A stretch of 64,000 nt of DNA, from positions 1 through 64,000 of the forward strand of contig CABQHM010000012.1 in NCBI GenBank assembly GCA_902464015.1. Direction: 5' to 3'. This stretch comes from an uncultured Coriobacteriales bacterium (GTDB lineage: Bacteria; Actinomycetota; Coriobacteriia; Coriobacteriales; UMGS124). Under the pieces are notes generated by a model. The model ran no database searches. It worked only from the letters and a program-made list of their open reading frames with translations, and was not told where the DNA came from. Below, one piece after another: positions 24,892-33,263 of the stretch. Numbering within the stretch: position 1 is the stretch's first letter; each line of letters opens with the position of its first letter. A program made the position numbers and the translations under genes.

Positions 24892-25893
24892 ATGGACCAA
24901 ACGCTTGCCGGCAGGGACCTGCTTCGCCTGCTTGACCTCACTCCCGCCGAGGTCGCCCTTATCCTCAAGACCGCCGAGTGCCAGAAGGCTGATTGGGCCG
25001 CTGGCATCCACGAGGCGCCGCTTGCCGGCCAGGCCGTCGCCATCATCATGGAGAAGCCGTCGCTGCGCACGCGCAACTCGTTCGAGATCGGCACCTATCG
25101 TCTGGGCGCCCACCCCGGCGTTATGGCCGACGACCACTCTGCCTTCTCGCGCGGCGAGACGGTTGAGGACACCGTGAAGGTGCTGCAGAACTTCTACGAC
25201 TGCATCGTGCTGCGCACGTTTGCCCAGTCCAAGATCGAAGAGGTCGCTGCCTGCGCCGATGTGCCGGTCATCAACGCGCTGACCGACGCCTACCATCCCT
25301 GCCAGATCCTGGCCGACTTCCTCACCATCGTGGAGCACGACAAGCAGCTCGAGGGCCTCAAGCTCACCTATGTGGGCGACGGCAACAACATGGCAAACAC
25401 CTACCTCGAGGGCGGCGCGCTGTGCGGCATGCACGTGCGCATCGCCTCTCCTGAGGGCTACGAGGTCGACCCCGAGGTCTTTGCGCAGTGCCAGGCTGCC
25501 GCGGACAAGTACGGCACGGGCGCCACGCTCGAGCTCATGCGTGATCCCGTTGCAGCTGTCGAAGGCGCCGACGTGGTGCTCACCGACACCTGGACCTCCA
25601 TGGGTGACGAGGCCGAGCATGACATGCGCGTCGCGGCCTTCCAGGGCTACCAGGTCAACGCCGAGCTCATGGCCCATGCCGCCGAGGGCGCCCTCTTCAT
25701 GCACTGCCTGCCCGCGCACCGCGGCGAGGAAGTCACCGATGAGGTGATGCGCGCCCCCTACTCGGTCATCTACGATGAGGCGGGCAACCGCCTGCATGCC
25801 CAGAAGGCCGTCATGTCGCTGCTCATGGGCGTCCCCGCACCTGCTGCAGCCCTGGAGGCGGCCGAGGCCGTCGCCGGGAGGTGGCATGCATGA
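24892..25893 (+). CDS. argF: Ornithine carbamoyltransferase
   Basis: Condenses ornithine and carbamoyl phosphate to citrulline. The 333-residue protein has the carbamoyl-phosphate motif SLRTR (EKPSLRTRNSFE, near residue 55), the HPCQ motif in DAYHPCQILADF near 135, YVGDGNNMANT near 160, an ornithine-loop region DTWTSMGDE near 233, and HCLPAHRGEEV near 268 with the catalytic cysteine. AGGGGGA precedes the ATG. It starts the argF-argR-argG-small ORF-argH block; the stop overlaps argR. Confidence 0.95.
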   Translation: MDQTLAGRDLLRLLDLTPAEVALILKTAECQKADWAAGIHEAPLAGQAVAIIMEKPSLRTRNSFEIGTYRLGAHPGVMADDHSAFSRGETVEDTVKVLQNFYDCIVLRTFAQSKIEEVAACADVPVINALTDAYHPCQILADFLTIVEHDKQLEGLKLTYVGDGNNMANTYLEGGALCGMHVRIASPEGYEVDPEVFAQCQAAADKYGTGATLELMRDPVAAVEGADVVLTDTWTSMGDEAEHDMRVAAFQGYQVNAELMAHAAEGALFMHCLPAHRGEEVTDEVMRAPYSVIYDEAGNRLHAQKAVMSLLMGVPAPAAALEAAEAVAGRWHA

Positions 25894-26324
25894 GGGGTCG
25901 TGAGGAAAGGCAGGCCGCCATCCGCGAGATAGTGCGCACCGAGTCCACCCAGACCCAGCGTGACATCGTCGAGCGGTTGAGCGCGTGCGGTTTCAACTGC
26001 ACGCAGGCCACCGTCTCCCGTGACATCGCCGAGATGGGCTTGTGCAAGCTGCCCGAGGGCGTCTACGTTCTCGCCGAGGACCTGCGCCTTCAGCGCATGG
26101 TGTGCGACCTGGTCACCTCGGTGGAGCACGCCGGCAACCTCGTGGTTGTCAAGGCGTCCACGGGAACGGCCCAGGGCGTTGCTGCTGCGCTTGACGCGGC
26201 CGATTTGCAGGATGTCCTGGGGTCGGTTGCCGGCGATGACACCATCCTCGTCGTCGCGCGCTCCGAGGAGGCCGCAGTGTCCTTCGAGAAGATGGTCAAC
26301 CGCCTGCGAGGCGTGCGCCCCTAG
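25890..26324 (+). CDS. argR: Arginine repressor ArgR
   Basis: A 144-residue ArgR/AhrC repressor. Residues 1-65 form the winged-helix DNA-binding domain (TQRDIVERLSACGFNCTQATVSRDIAEMGL, shown here only in part as the family hallmark ATVSRDI). The C-terminal domain (VKASTGTAQGVAAALD, GTIAGDDT-like GSVAGDDTILVV) binds arginine and forms the hexamer. GGGAGGT lies 7 bases before the ATG, which overlaps the argF stop (ATGA). Encoding the repressor inside the operon suggests autoregulation together with argF, argG and argH. Confidence 0.95.
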   Translation: MRGREERQAAIREIVRTESTQTQRDIVERLSACGFNCTQATVSRDIAEMGLCKLPEGVYVLAEDLRLQRMVCDLVTSVEHAGNLVVVKASTGTAQGVAAALDAADLQDVLGSVAGDDTILVVARSEEAAVSFEKMVNRLRGVRP

Positions 26325-26401
26325 CGTTGGTTTCCTGCTCGAAACAAAAGTTGTCTATCGTCGCCCCGACATAGCCGGAGCATGTGGAAGGGAGCTCTAC
26401 C

Positions 26402-27625
26402 ATGGCACGTGAGAAGTGCGTACTTGCATACTCGGGAGGTCTCGATACCTCTGTTTGCATCCAGTGGCTCATCAACGAGCGCGACCTCGACGTCATCACC
26501 CTGCTTGTCGATGTGGGACAGGACTGCGCCGACCTCGAGTTCGCCCGCCAGAAGGCCCTGAACTGCGGCGCCATCGAGTCCATCGTCATGGACGTGCGCG
26601 ACGAGTTCTGCGAGGACATGTGCTGCAAGGCAATCGCCGCCAACGGCCTGTACGAGAACAAGTACCCGCTGCTGTCGGCCCTGTCTCGCCCGCTGATCTC
26701 CGCCAAGCTCGTTGAGGTCGCCCACAAGTACGGTGCGACCTACATCGCCCACGGCTGCACCGGCAAGGGCAACGACCAGGTGCGTTTCGAGGTCAGCGTT
26801 CAGGCGCTCGACCCCGACCTCAAGGTCATTGCTCCCGTGCGCGTGTGGGACCTCCACACCCGTCCGCAGGAGATCGCCTTCGCCGAGGCCCATGGCATCC
26901 CGGTGGCCGCCAAGAACGGCAAGCCCTACTCCATCGACGACAACCTCTGGGGCCGCGCCATCGAGTGCGGCGTGCTCGAGGATCCCTGGAACGAGCCTCC
27001 CGCGGACATCTGGGAGACCACGGCCGACCTCGCCGACTGCCCCGACACCCCTGAGGACGTCATCGTGGGCTTCGAGGGCGGCAAGCCCTGCTCGCTGGAC
27101 GGCGAGAAGATGAGCGTCCAGGATGTCATCGTCAAGCTCGACGCCATCGCCGGCCGCAACGGCTACGGTCGCCTTGACCAGATTGAGAACCGTCTTGTGG
27201 GCATCAAGAGCCGCGAGTGCTACGAGGTTCCCGGCGGCCTGGCTCTCATCACGGCCCACAAGGCCCTTGAGGACCTGTGCCTCGAGCGCGAGCTGCTCCA
27301 CTACAAGTTGGGCCTGGAGCACAAGTGGGCCGAGCTCGTGTACTACGGCCTGTGGTTCTCGCCCCTCAAGAAGGCTCTCGATGCCTTCTTTGCCTCCACG
27401 CAGACGCTGGTGACCGGCGAGGTCAAGCTGCGCTTCATCAAGGGCACCTGCACCGTGGTGGGCCGTCGCTCCGAGTACTCGCTGTACGACTACAATCTCG
27501 CAACCTACGACGAGGGCGACACCTTCAACCGTGACTCGGCCGCCGGCTTCATTGAGCAGTGGGGCCTGCCGAGCAAGGTTTGGGCCAAGCATCGCAAGGA
27601 CACCGGCAACGAAGGCACCATCTAA
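26402..27625 (+). CDS. argG: Argininosuccinate synthase
   Basis: ATP-dependent condensation of citrulline and aspartate. The 407-residue protein has the N-type ATP pyrophosphatase loop AYSGGLDTSV at residues about 9-18, ATYIAHGCTGKGNDQVRFE near 115, and YSIDDNLWGRAIE near 178. GGGAG precedes the ATG. The stop TAA overlaps the start of a small membrane ORF (TAATG). It belongs to the argF-argR-argG-argH block. Confidence 0.96.
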   Translation: MAREKCVLAYSGGLDTSVCIQWLINERDLDVITLLVDVGQDCADLEFARQKALNCGAIESIVMDVRDEFCEDMCCKAIAANGLYENKYPLLSALSRPLISAKLVEVAHKYGATYIAHGCTGKGNDQVRFEVSVQALDPDLKVIAPVRVWDLHTRPQEIAFAEAHGIPVAAKNGKPYSIDDNLWGRAIECGVLEDPWNEPPADIWETTADLADCPDTPEDVIVGFEGGKPCSLDGEKMSVQDVIVKLDAIAGRNGYGRLDQIENRLVGIKSRECYEVPGGLALITAHKALEDLCLERELLHYKLGLEHKWAELVYYGLWFSPLKKALDAFFASTQTLVTGEVKLRFIKGTCTVVGRRSEYSLYDYNLATYDEGDTFNRDSAAGFIEQWGLPSKVWAKHRKDTGNEGTI

Positions 27626-27762
27626 TGCTCGCCATGACGTTTTTGCTGGCAGACTTCATCGTTGTGCCCGCCAGCCTCATTGCGCTCACCTGGTTGCTCG
27701 CCGCCTACAAGCGCCGCTGCGACATGCATCCCGAGACGTTCGCCCCAACTGAGGAGGCTTAG
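27625..27762 (+). CDS. Small membrane protein between argG and argH
   Basis: A 45-residue ORF with one predicted membrane helix (FLLADFIVVPASLIALTWLLAAY, residues about 6-28, given here as the extent) and a short cytoplasmic-type tail YKRRCDMHPETF. Its ATG overlaps the argG stop (TAATG), and it ends 4 bases before the argH start with GAGGAGG in its 3' end serving argH. The tight coupling and sensible membrane topology argue that it is translated. Function unknown; not a recognised arginine-pathway component. Confidence 0.6.
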   Translation: MLAMTFLLADFIVVPASLIALTWLLAAYKRRCDMHPETFAPTEEA

Positions 27763-27766
27763 AGGA

Positions 27767-29179
27767 TTGGAAAACGCATCCCCCAACAAGGCTCTGTGGG
27801 GCGGCCGTTTCGAGGCCCAGCCCGCTGAGTTCCTCCAGCGCTATGGCGCGTCGCTTCCCTTCGACAAGCGCATGTGGGCCGAGGACATCCAGGGTTCCAA
27901 GGCGCATGCCAAGATGCTCGCCCATGTGGGTGTCATCTCGCAGGAAGACGCTGATGCCATCCGTGCCGGCCTCGACGAGGTGGGCGCCGACATCGCTGCC
28001 GGCAATTTTGACTTCGACATCAACGACGAGGACATCCATATGTCGGTGGAGAAGTCGCTCACGCAGCGCATCGGTGCGGCAGGCGGTCGCCTGCACACGG
28101 GTCGCTCCCGCAACGACCAGGTGGCCCTCGACGACCGCCTTATCGCGCGCCGTCTGTGCCGCGAGCTGCATGCCAAGGTGTGCGAGCTGCGCGAGGCGCT
28201 GCTTGAGCGTGCTGAGGGCGAGTTCGGCGTCGTGATGCCGGGCTACACCCACATGCAGAAGGCGCAGCCAGTGCTCTTCAGCCACCATATGCTGGCCTAT
28301 TACTGGATGTTCACCCGCGACGCCAAGCGCCTGCGCGACGCCTACGACGCCGCCGATGTGTGCCCCCTGGGCAGCGCCGCGCTTGCCGGCACCACCTACC
28401 CGCTTGACCGCTCCATGGTGGCCGACGAGCTGGGCTTTGCCGACATCACGAAGAACTCCATGGACTCGGTGAGCGACCGCGACTTCTTCCTCGACCTGCT
28501 CTACGCCTGCTCGGTTGCGCAGATGCACCTGTCGCGCCTGTGCGAGGAACTCGTGTACTGGTCGAGCGACGAGTTCCGCTTCATTACGATGGACGACACC
28601 TACTCCACGGGTTCCTCCATCATGCCGCAGAAGAAGAACCCCGACTTCGCCGAGCTCACGCGCGGCAAGACGGGTCGCGTCTACGGCGACCTGGTGAGCC
28701 TGCTCACCACGATGAAGGGCATCCCGCTGGCCTACAACAAGGACATGCAGGAGGACAAGGAGCCCGTCTTCGACGCCGCCGACACGGTGGCCGACGCGCT
28801 GCACGTGTGCGCCGGCATGATCCGCACCATGCGCGTGAACCGCGACAACATGCGCGCCGGTGGCCTGGGTGGCTTCATGGCCGCCACCGACCTGGCCGAC
28901 TACCTCGTGGGCAAGGGCATGCCCTTCCGCGAGGCGCACTCGGTCATCGGCCACATGGTGCTGTCCTGTGAGAAGGCCGGCAAGCGCCTGCAGGACCTCA
29001 CGCTCGATGAGCTCAAGCAGTTCAGCGAGCTGTTCGACGAGGGCGCCTTTGAGGCGACCGACATCGACAAGGTCGTGGAGCGCCGCACCACCGCGGGCGG
29101 CACCGGCCATGAGCCCGTCCGCGTCCAGATTGCCCAGGCCAAGGAGGCGCTCGCCACCGATCAGGCTTGGGGAAAGTAG
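27767..29179 (+). CDS. argH: Argininosuccinate lyase
   Basis: Fumarase/aspartase superfamily enzyme splitting argininosuccinate to arginine and fumarate. The 470-residue protein has ALWGGRFEAQPAEF at the N-terminus, HTGRSRNDQVALD near residue 110, PGYTHMQKAQPV near 158 and the signature loop GSSIMPQKKNPD near 281 with the catalytic serine. The start is TTG at 27767, preceded by GAGGAGG at about 9 bases; no ATG precedes the conserved NKALWGGRF. Last gene of the arginine block, followed by a hairpin terminator. Confidence 0.95.
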   Translation: MENASPNKALWGGRFEAQPAEFLQRYGASLPFDKRMWAEDIQGSKAHAKMLAHVGVISQEDADAIRAGLDEVGADIAAGNFDFDINDEDIHMSVEKSLTQRIGAAGGRLHTGRSRNDQVALDDRLIARRLCRELHAKVCELREALLERAEGEFGVVMPGYTHMQKAQPVLFSHHMLAYYWMFTRDAKRLRDAYDAADVCPLGSAALAGTTYPLDRSMVADELGFADITKNSMDSVSDRDFFLDLLYACSVAQMHLSRLCEELVYWSSDEFRFITMDDTYSTGSSIMPQKKNPDFAELTRGKTGRVYGDLVSLLTTMKGIPLAYNKDMQEDKEPVFDAADTVADALHVCAGMIRTMRVNRDNMRAGGLGGFMAATDLADYLVGKGMPFREAHSVIGHMVLSCEKAGKRLQDLTLDELKQFSELFDEGAFEATDIDKVVERRTTAGGTGHEPVRVQIAQAKEALATDQAWGK

Positions 29180-29230
29180 GGCAGGGCGCCGAGAACATCG
29201 CTGCTCGACCGTGCATATGTGTTGCTTGAA

Positions 29231-29262
29231 GGGCCGTCCACACATCGTGGGCGGCCCGTTTG
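29231..29262 (+). terminator. Terminator after argH
   Basis: GGGCCGTCCAC pairs with GTGGGCGGCCC, followed by GTTTGCGTTTG, a weak T-tract. Confidence 0.65.
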
Positions 29263-29325
29263 CGTTTGAACACGGGGAGCGGGCGATGAGGCACCCCGGG
29301 AACACCCTATCCCGTGTCTCGGCAA

Positions 29326-29355
29326 GAAAAAGGGCCCAGCCAAACGGCCGGGCCC
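29326..29355 (-). terminator. Terminator after PBP gene
   Basis: On the minus strand GGGCCCGGCC and GGCTGGGCCC pair, followed by TTTTTCTTG, about 50 bases past the PBP stop. Confidence 0.85.
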
Positions 29356-29407
29356 TTTGTGTCAAATCTTGCCGTGAGCCGAGAGACTCTGAGCGTGCGC
29401 CCACTCC

Positions 29408-31519
29408 TTACACGTCGTCGTAGGAGACATCTCCGTCGCCGGAGTCACCGCCCGAGCCATCGCCACTGGTACCATCGCCGCTGGTACCGTTGCCACTTGT
29501 GCCATCGCCGCTGGTGGTGCCGTCACCGGTGGGGTTGCCGTTCTCGTCGGTGGTTTCGTCTTCTTCGGTGGTCTCCTCTTCAGTGGGCTCGACCCAGGTG
29601 CCCTGCGAGAAGCTCCACGAGTAGTTGTCGCGGTAGACGGGGCTGTCGGCTGTGGGGAACTCCGCGCGAGGCTCGTCCTGGAGCGCTTCGGTCACGAAGT
29701 GAGAGAAGATGGGGCTTGGCAGGGTGTGCGTGGAGCCCAGGCTTCCCTGGTACCAGATCTCGGTCTCGGTGCGGTAGCCCACCCACACGGCCACGGAGAT
29801 CTGCGGGGTATAGCCCACGAACCACAGGTCGCGCGTGTCGTCGGTGGTGCCCGTCTTGCCGGCCACGGGCTGGTTCACGTAGGGCTGGGCCTCGGTGCCG
29901 GTGCCGAAGGACACGACGCCTTCGAGGATGTCGGTCACGGCGCCGGCGACCTCGGGGGAGATGGCCTGGGTGCCCACAGGCTCGTACTTGTAGAGCGTGT
30001 TGCCGTTGCGGTCAAGAACCTCGGTGATGCAGGTGGTGTCGTAGTGCACGCCGCCGGTGGCCAGGGTGCCGTAGGCCGACGCCATCTCAAGCACGCTGCA
30101 GCCCGCGGTGCCCAGGGTGAGCGAGTTGTAGGCGTGGTCGGACAGGTCGGTCGTGATGCCCATGGCATAGGCAGTGTCGATGACGCTCTGAACGCCGATC
30201 TCATTGATGACCTGGGCATATACCGAGTTGCAGGAGAGATAGGTGGCCTGACGCAGGCTGATGTTGCCATAACTTTGGCTCTGGTAGTTTGTGACGGGCC
30301 AATCGCCTACGAGTACGCCGTTGTTGCCGTTTGCCAGCACCGTGGGGTTCATGCCGGCCTGGATGGCCGCAGTGAGCGTGAAAGTCTTGAACGACGAGCC
30401 GGGCTGGCGCCGCGCCATCGTGGCAAGGTTGAACTGGTCAACGTTGTAGTCGCGGCCGCCCACCATGGCGAGGATGTAGCCGGTGTTGGGGTCGAGGCAC
30501 ACCAGGGCGCTCTCGAGCTCATCGTCGGCGTACTGCAGCACGCTCCACACGGCGTTCTCGGCTGCCTGCTGATACTTGGGCGAGATGGTGGTCTTGACGG
30601 TGAGGCCGCCCTTGAAGATGACGTCGGTGGAGAACTGCGTGGAGAGCGTCGACTTCACGTAGTCCACGAAGTACGGGTAGGCGTAGGCGCCCGACTTCTC
30701 CGGGGGCGTGTAGTTGAGCACGAGGTCGCTTGCGACGGCGTCGTCGTATTCCTGCTGGGTGATGTGGCCCTTGTCAAGCAGGTGGGCAAGCACGACGTTG
30801 CGGCGCTCGATGGCGCTTTTGGGGTTTGCGAGCGGGTTGTAGTAGGAAGGCGACTGGGGCAGGCCCGCCAGCGTGGCCGCCTCGGCGATGGTGAGCTGGG
30901 AGCAGGGCTTGCCAAAATACGTCTGCGCCGCGGCCTCGATGCCGTAGCAGCCTGCTCCATAGTAGATGGAGTTGAGGTACATCATGAGGATGTCGTCTTT
31001 GGAATACATCTGCTCGAGCTGCGTGGCGATGTAGGCTTCGCGTACCTTGCGCGACAGCGTCTGCTCAAACTGCTCGTCGGAGAGCACCGTGTTGCGCACG
31101 AGCTGCTGGGTGATGGTGGAGGCGCCCTCCGAGCCGCCGGACAGCTGGGCCACGACGGCGCGCAGGATGCCCTTGATGTCGACGCCGTTGTGCTCGTAGA
31201 AGCGCTCGTCCTCGGTGTCCACCGTTGCCCACAGCACGTACTGGGAGCACTGCTCCTTTGTGATGGGGGTGCGGTTCTCCATATAGAACTGCGCGATGAC
31301 GTTGCCGTCGGCGTCGAGCACCTTCGTGGGTTCGGCGAGCAGGTAGGCGTCGGAGTCCGAGTAGTCGGGCAGGTCCTTGAGCCACGACATCGCCAGCGAG
31401 TAGGTGGCCGATACCGATGCGGCGATGCCTGCGATGACAAGCATCAGGGCGACGATGGCTATGTATTTGCCGACGCGTGGCTTGGCAGCCTTGCGCGTGG
31501 TGCGGTTGCGTGCGGTCAT
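29408..31519 (-). CDS. Class A penicillin-binding protein (transglycosylase/transpeptidase)
   Basis: Bifunctional peptidoglycan synthase of 703 residues. A basic N-terminus and one membrane anchor (residues 20-42) are followed by the GT51 glycosyltransferase domain (EDERFYEHNGVDIKG near 105, GASTITQQLVRN near 135, YLNSIYYG near 180) and a transpeptidase domain with the nucleophile in PGSSFKTF near 385, SCN near 433 and KTGTT near 552. The C-terminal 60 residues are a low-complexity Glu/Thr then Gly/Asp/Ser tail. AAAGGA precedes the ATG at 31519. Monocistronic, divergent from tyrS. Confidence 0.94.
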   Translation of the reverse strand: MTARNRTTRKAAKPRVGKYIAIVALMLVIAGIAASVSATYSLAMSWLKDLPDYSDSDAYLLAEPTKVLDADGNVIAQFYMENRTPITKEQCSQYVLWATVDTEDERFYEHNGVDIKGILRAVVAQLSGGSEGASTITQQLVRNTVLSDEQFEQTLSRKVREAYIATQLEQMYSKDDILMMYLNSIYYGAGCYGIEAAAQTYFGKPCSQLTIAEAATLAGLPQSPSYYNPLANPKSAIERRNVVLAHLLDKGHITQQEYDDAVASDLVLNYTPPEKSGAYAYPYFVDYVKSTLSTQFSTDVIFKGGLTVKTTISPKYQQAAENAVWSVLQYADDELESALVCLDPNTGYILAMVGGRDYNVDQFNLATMARRQPGSSFKTFTLTAAIQAGMNPTVLANGNNGVLVGDWPVTNYQSQSYGNISLRQATYLSCNSVYAQVINEIGVQSVIDTAYAMGITTDLSDHAYNSLTLGTAGCSVLEMASAYGTLATGGVHYDTTCITEVLDRNGNTLYKYEPVGTQAISPEVAGAVTDILEGVVSFGTGTEAQPYVNQPVAGKTGTTDDTRDLWFVGYTPQISVAVWVGYRTETEIWYQGSLGSTHTLPSPIFSHFVTEALQDEPRAEFPTADSPVYRDNYSWSFSQGTWVEPTEEETTEEDETTDENGNPTGDGTTSGDGTSGNGTSGDGTSGDGSGGDSGDGDVSYDDV

Positions 31520-31685
31520 GCGGGGTGTCCTTTCGACGTGCACATGTAACCTTGTATTATCACTCAAACCTTTGTGTCCCTAAAGCCTCAAGGGTCCCAT
31601 GGGGGCGTTTCTTCATCGCCTGACTAGAAGCCTGAGTGAAAATTCACCCCTAATCGCCGCTTAATTTGCGCTGTGGCGGGCTTTT

Positions 31686-31715
31686 TTGCCCAAAGTGCTA
31701 TACAAGGCCTATACT
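31686..31715 (+). promoter_or_regulatory. Promoter of tyrS
   Basis: TTGCCC at 31686-31691, 18-base spacer, TATACT at 31710-31715. The leader is then only about 55 bases, too short for a T-box. Confidence 0.6.
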
Positions 31716-31777
31716 TCTATATTTATCGGTCAGCTGGGGACCGCCCCGACCCGCGTCAGAGTGGCGCGTCTGAAAGG

Positions 31778-32995
31778 ATGAGTTTGTTGAACGTCTCAGT
31801 CGAAGAGCAGCTTCGCATCATCACCTCGGGCACCGATACGATCGTGCCGGTCGAGGGTCTCAAGAAGAAGCTCGAGCAGGGTCGCCCGCTCAACATCAAG
31901 CTCGGCGTTGACCCCACGAGCCCCGACCTGCACCTGGGCCATGCCGTGCCCCTGCAGAAGATGCGCCAGTTCCAGGACCTGGGCCACAACGTTACCCTCA
32001 TTATCGGCAACGGCACCGCCTTCATCGGCGACCCTTCGGGCAAGAACTCCACGCGCCCGCAGCTCTCCCATGAGCAGATCGAGTCCAACGCCCAGACCTA
32101 CGTCGAGCAGGCCATGAAGGTCCTCGACCCGGCCAAGACCAAGATCGTCCACAACGGCGACTGGATCTTGACCATGGACCTGGGCAAGCTGCTCGAGATT
32201 GCCAGCAAGTTCACCGTCGCCCGCATCCTTGAGCGCGACGACTTCACGAAGCGCTACACGAGCCACACCCCCATCGCCCTGCACGAGTTCCTCTACCCCG
32301 TGATGCAGGCCTACGACTCGGTCATGATCAACGCCGACGTGGAGATGGGCGGCCGCGACCAGCTCTTCAACCTGCTCGCCGGCCGTGAGCTCATGGAGAA
32401 GATGGGCATGGAGCCCCAGGTTGCCCTGTGCATGCCGCTGCTCGAGGGCACCGACGGCGTGCGCAAGATGAGCAAGTCCTACGGCAACTACGTGGGCCTC
32501 ACCGACACGCCCGACGACATGTTCGGCAAGATCATGTCCATCCCCGACAACCTCATCGTGCGCTACTACCGTCTCGCCACGCGCGTCGACGTGCACGAGA
32601 TCGACGCCATCGAGGCCGACCTGGCCGCCGGCACCGGCGACCCCAACGCCCTCAAGCGCAGGCTTGCCCGCATCATCATCGACAACTACCACACCCCCGG
32701 TGACGGCGAGAAGGCCGAGGAGGCCTTCAACCGCGTGCACAGGAACCATGAGGTGCCCGAAGATGTGGAGGAGTTCTCCTGCGACCTGTCCGGTGAGGTC
32801 TACCTGCCCGGCCTTCTCCAGGAAATCGGCTTTGCCGCCAGCGCCGGCGAGGGCCGCAGGCTCATCGACGGCGGCGGCGTGAAGGTCGACGGCGAGGCAC
32901 TGCCCGCCAAGAGCTACAACGTGCCCGGCTCCGACCTCGCGGGCCGCGTGCTGCAGGCCGGCAAGCGCCGTTTCGCGCGCATCCAGGCCCGCTAG
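31778..32995 (+). CDS. tyrS: Tyrosyl-tRNA synthetase
   Basis: Class I synthetase charging tRNA-Tyr. The 405-residue protein has the HIGH-type motif HLGH in DPTSPDLHLGHAVPL near residue 45, the KMSKS motif in VRKMSKSYGN near 230, and a C-terminal S4-type RNA-binding domain (GEGRRLIDGGGVKVDG, near 355). GAAAGG directly abuts the ATG at 31778, so the in-frame TTG codons at 31784 and 31787, at better spacing, may be the real starts. Single gene with its own promoter and terminator. Confidence 0.95.
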   Translation: MSLLNVSVEEQLRIITSGTDTIVPVEGLKKKLEQGRPLNIKLGVDPTSPDLHLGHAVPLQKMRQFQDLGHNVTLIIGNGTAFIGDPSGKNSTRPQLSHEQIESNAQTYVEQAMKVLDPAKTKIVHNGDWILTMDLGKLLEIASKFTVARILERDDFTKRYTSHTPIALHEFLYPVMQAYDSVMINADVEMGGRDQLFNLLAGRELMEKMGMEPQVALCMPLLEGTDGVRKMSKSYGNYVGLTDTPDDMFGKIMSIPDNLIVRYYRLATRVDVHEIDAIEADLAAGTGDPNALKRRLARIIIDNYHTPGDGEKAEEAFNRVHRNHEVPEDVEEFSCDLSGEVYLPGLLQEIGFAASAGEGRRLIDGGGVKVDGEALPAKSYNVPGSDLAGRVLQAGKRRFARIQAR

Positions 32996-33044
32996 GGGCG
33001 ATTTCGGCAAAGCTTGCCTTGCAAAGTAAGTGAGGCTTTCTTTT

Positions 33045-33079
33045 GGGCGGTCCGCCGTGTGCGGGCCGCCCATTTTTTG
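33045..33079 (+). terminator. Terminator of tyrS
   Basis: GGGCGGTCCGC pairs with GCGGGCCGCCC, followed by ATTTTTTG. Confidence 0.9.
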
Positions 33080-33111
33080 TGCCGCAGGTGGCGAGAGAAA
33101 AGTTCATTGAA

Positions 33112-33165
33112 TGTCACATATTTGTCACGAACGCAAAGAACCAGGTTGGGCATAGTGCCGTGACA
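33112..33165 (+). promoter_or_regulatory. Repeated TGTCAC half-sites upstream of STAND regulator
   Basis: TGTCAC occurs at 33112-33117 and 33123-33128 and inverted as GTGACA at 33160-33165, within an AT-rich stretch that also holds TTATATATAAAA. These could be operator half-sites for autoregulation. The binding protein is unknown. Confidence 0.35.
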
Positions 33166-33263
33166 AGCGCGTTATATATAAAAGTCTCATATGATTTTGG
33201 GTTATAGCCTGACGTGGGCAAATGTTACCGTCTTTTTAAAAAACCAGGAAAAGGCATGTTTTT

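Noticed and set aside
31716..31777. T-box riboswitch upstream of tyrS
   Set aside because: The leader after the predicted promoter is only about 55 bases and lacks the conserved antiterminator sequence and a leader terminator.
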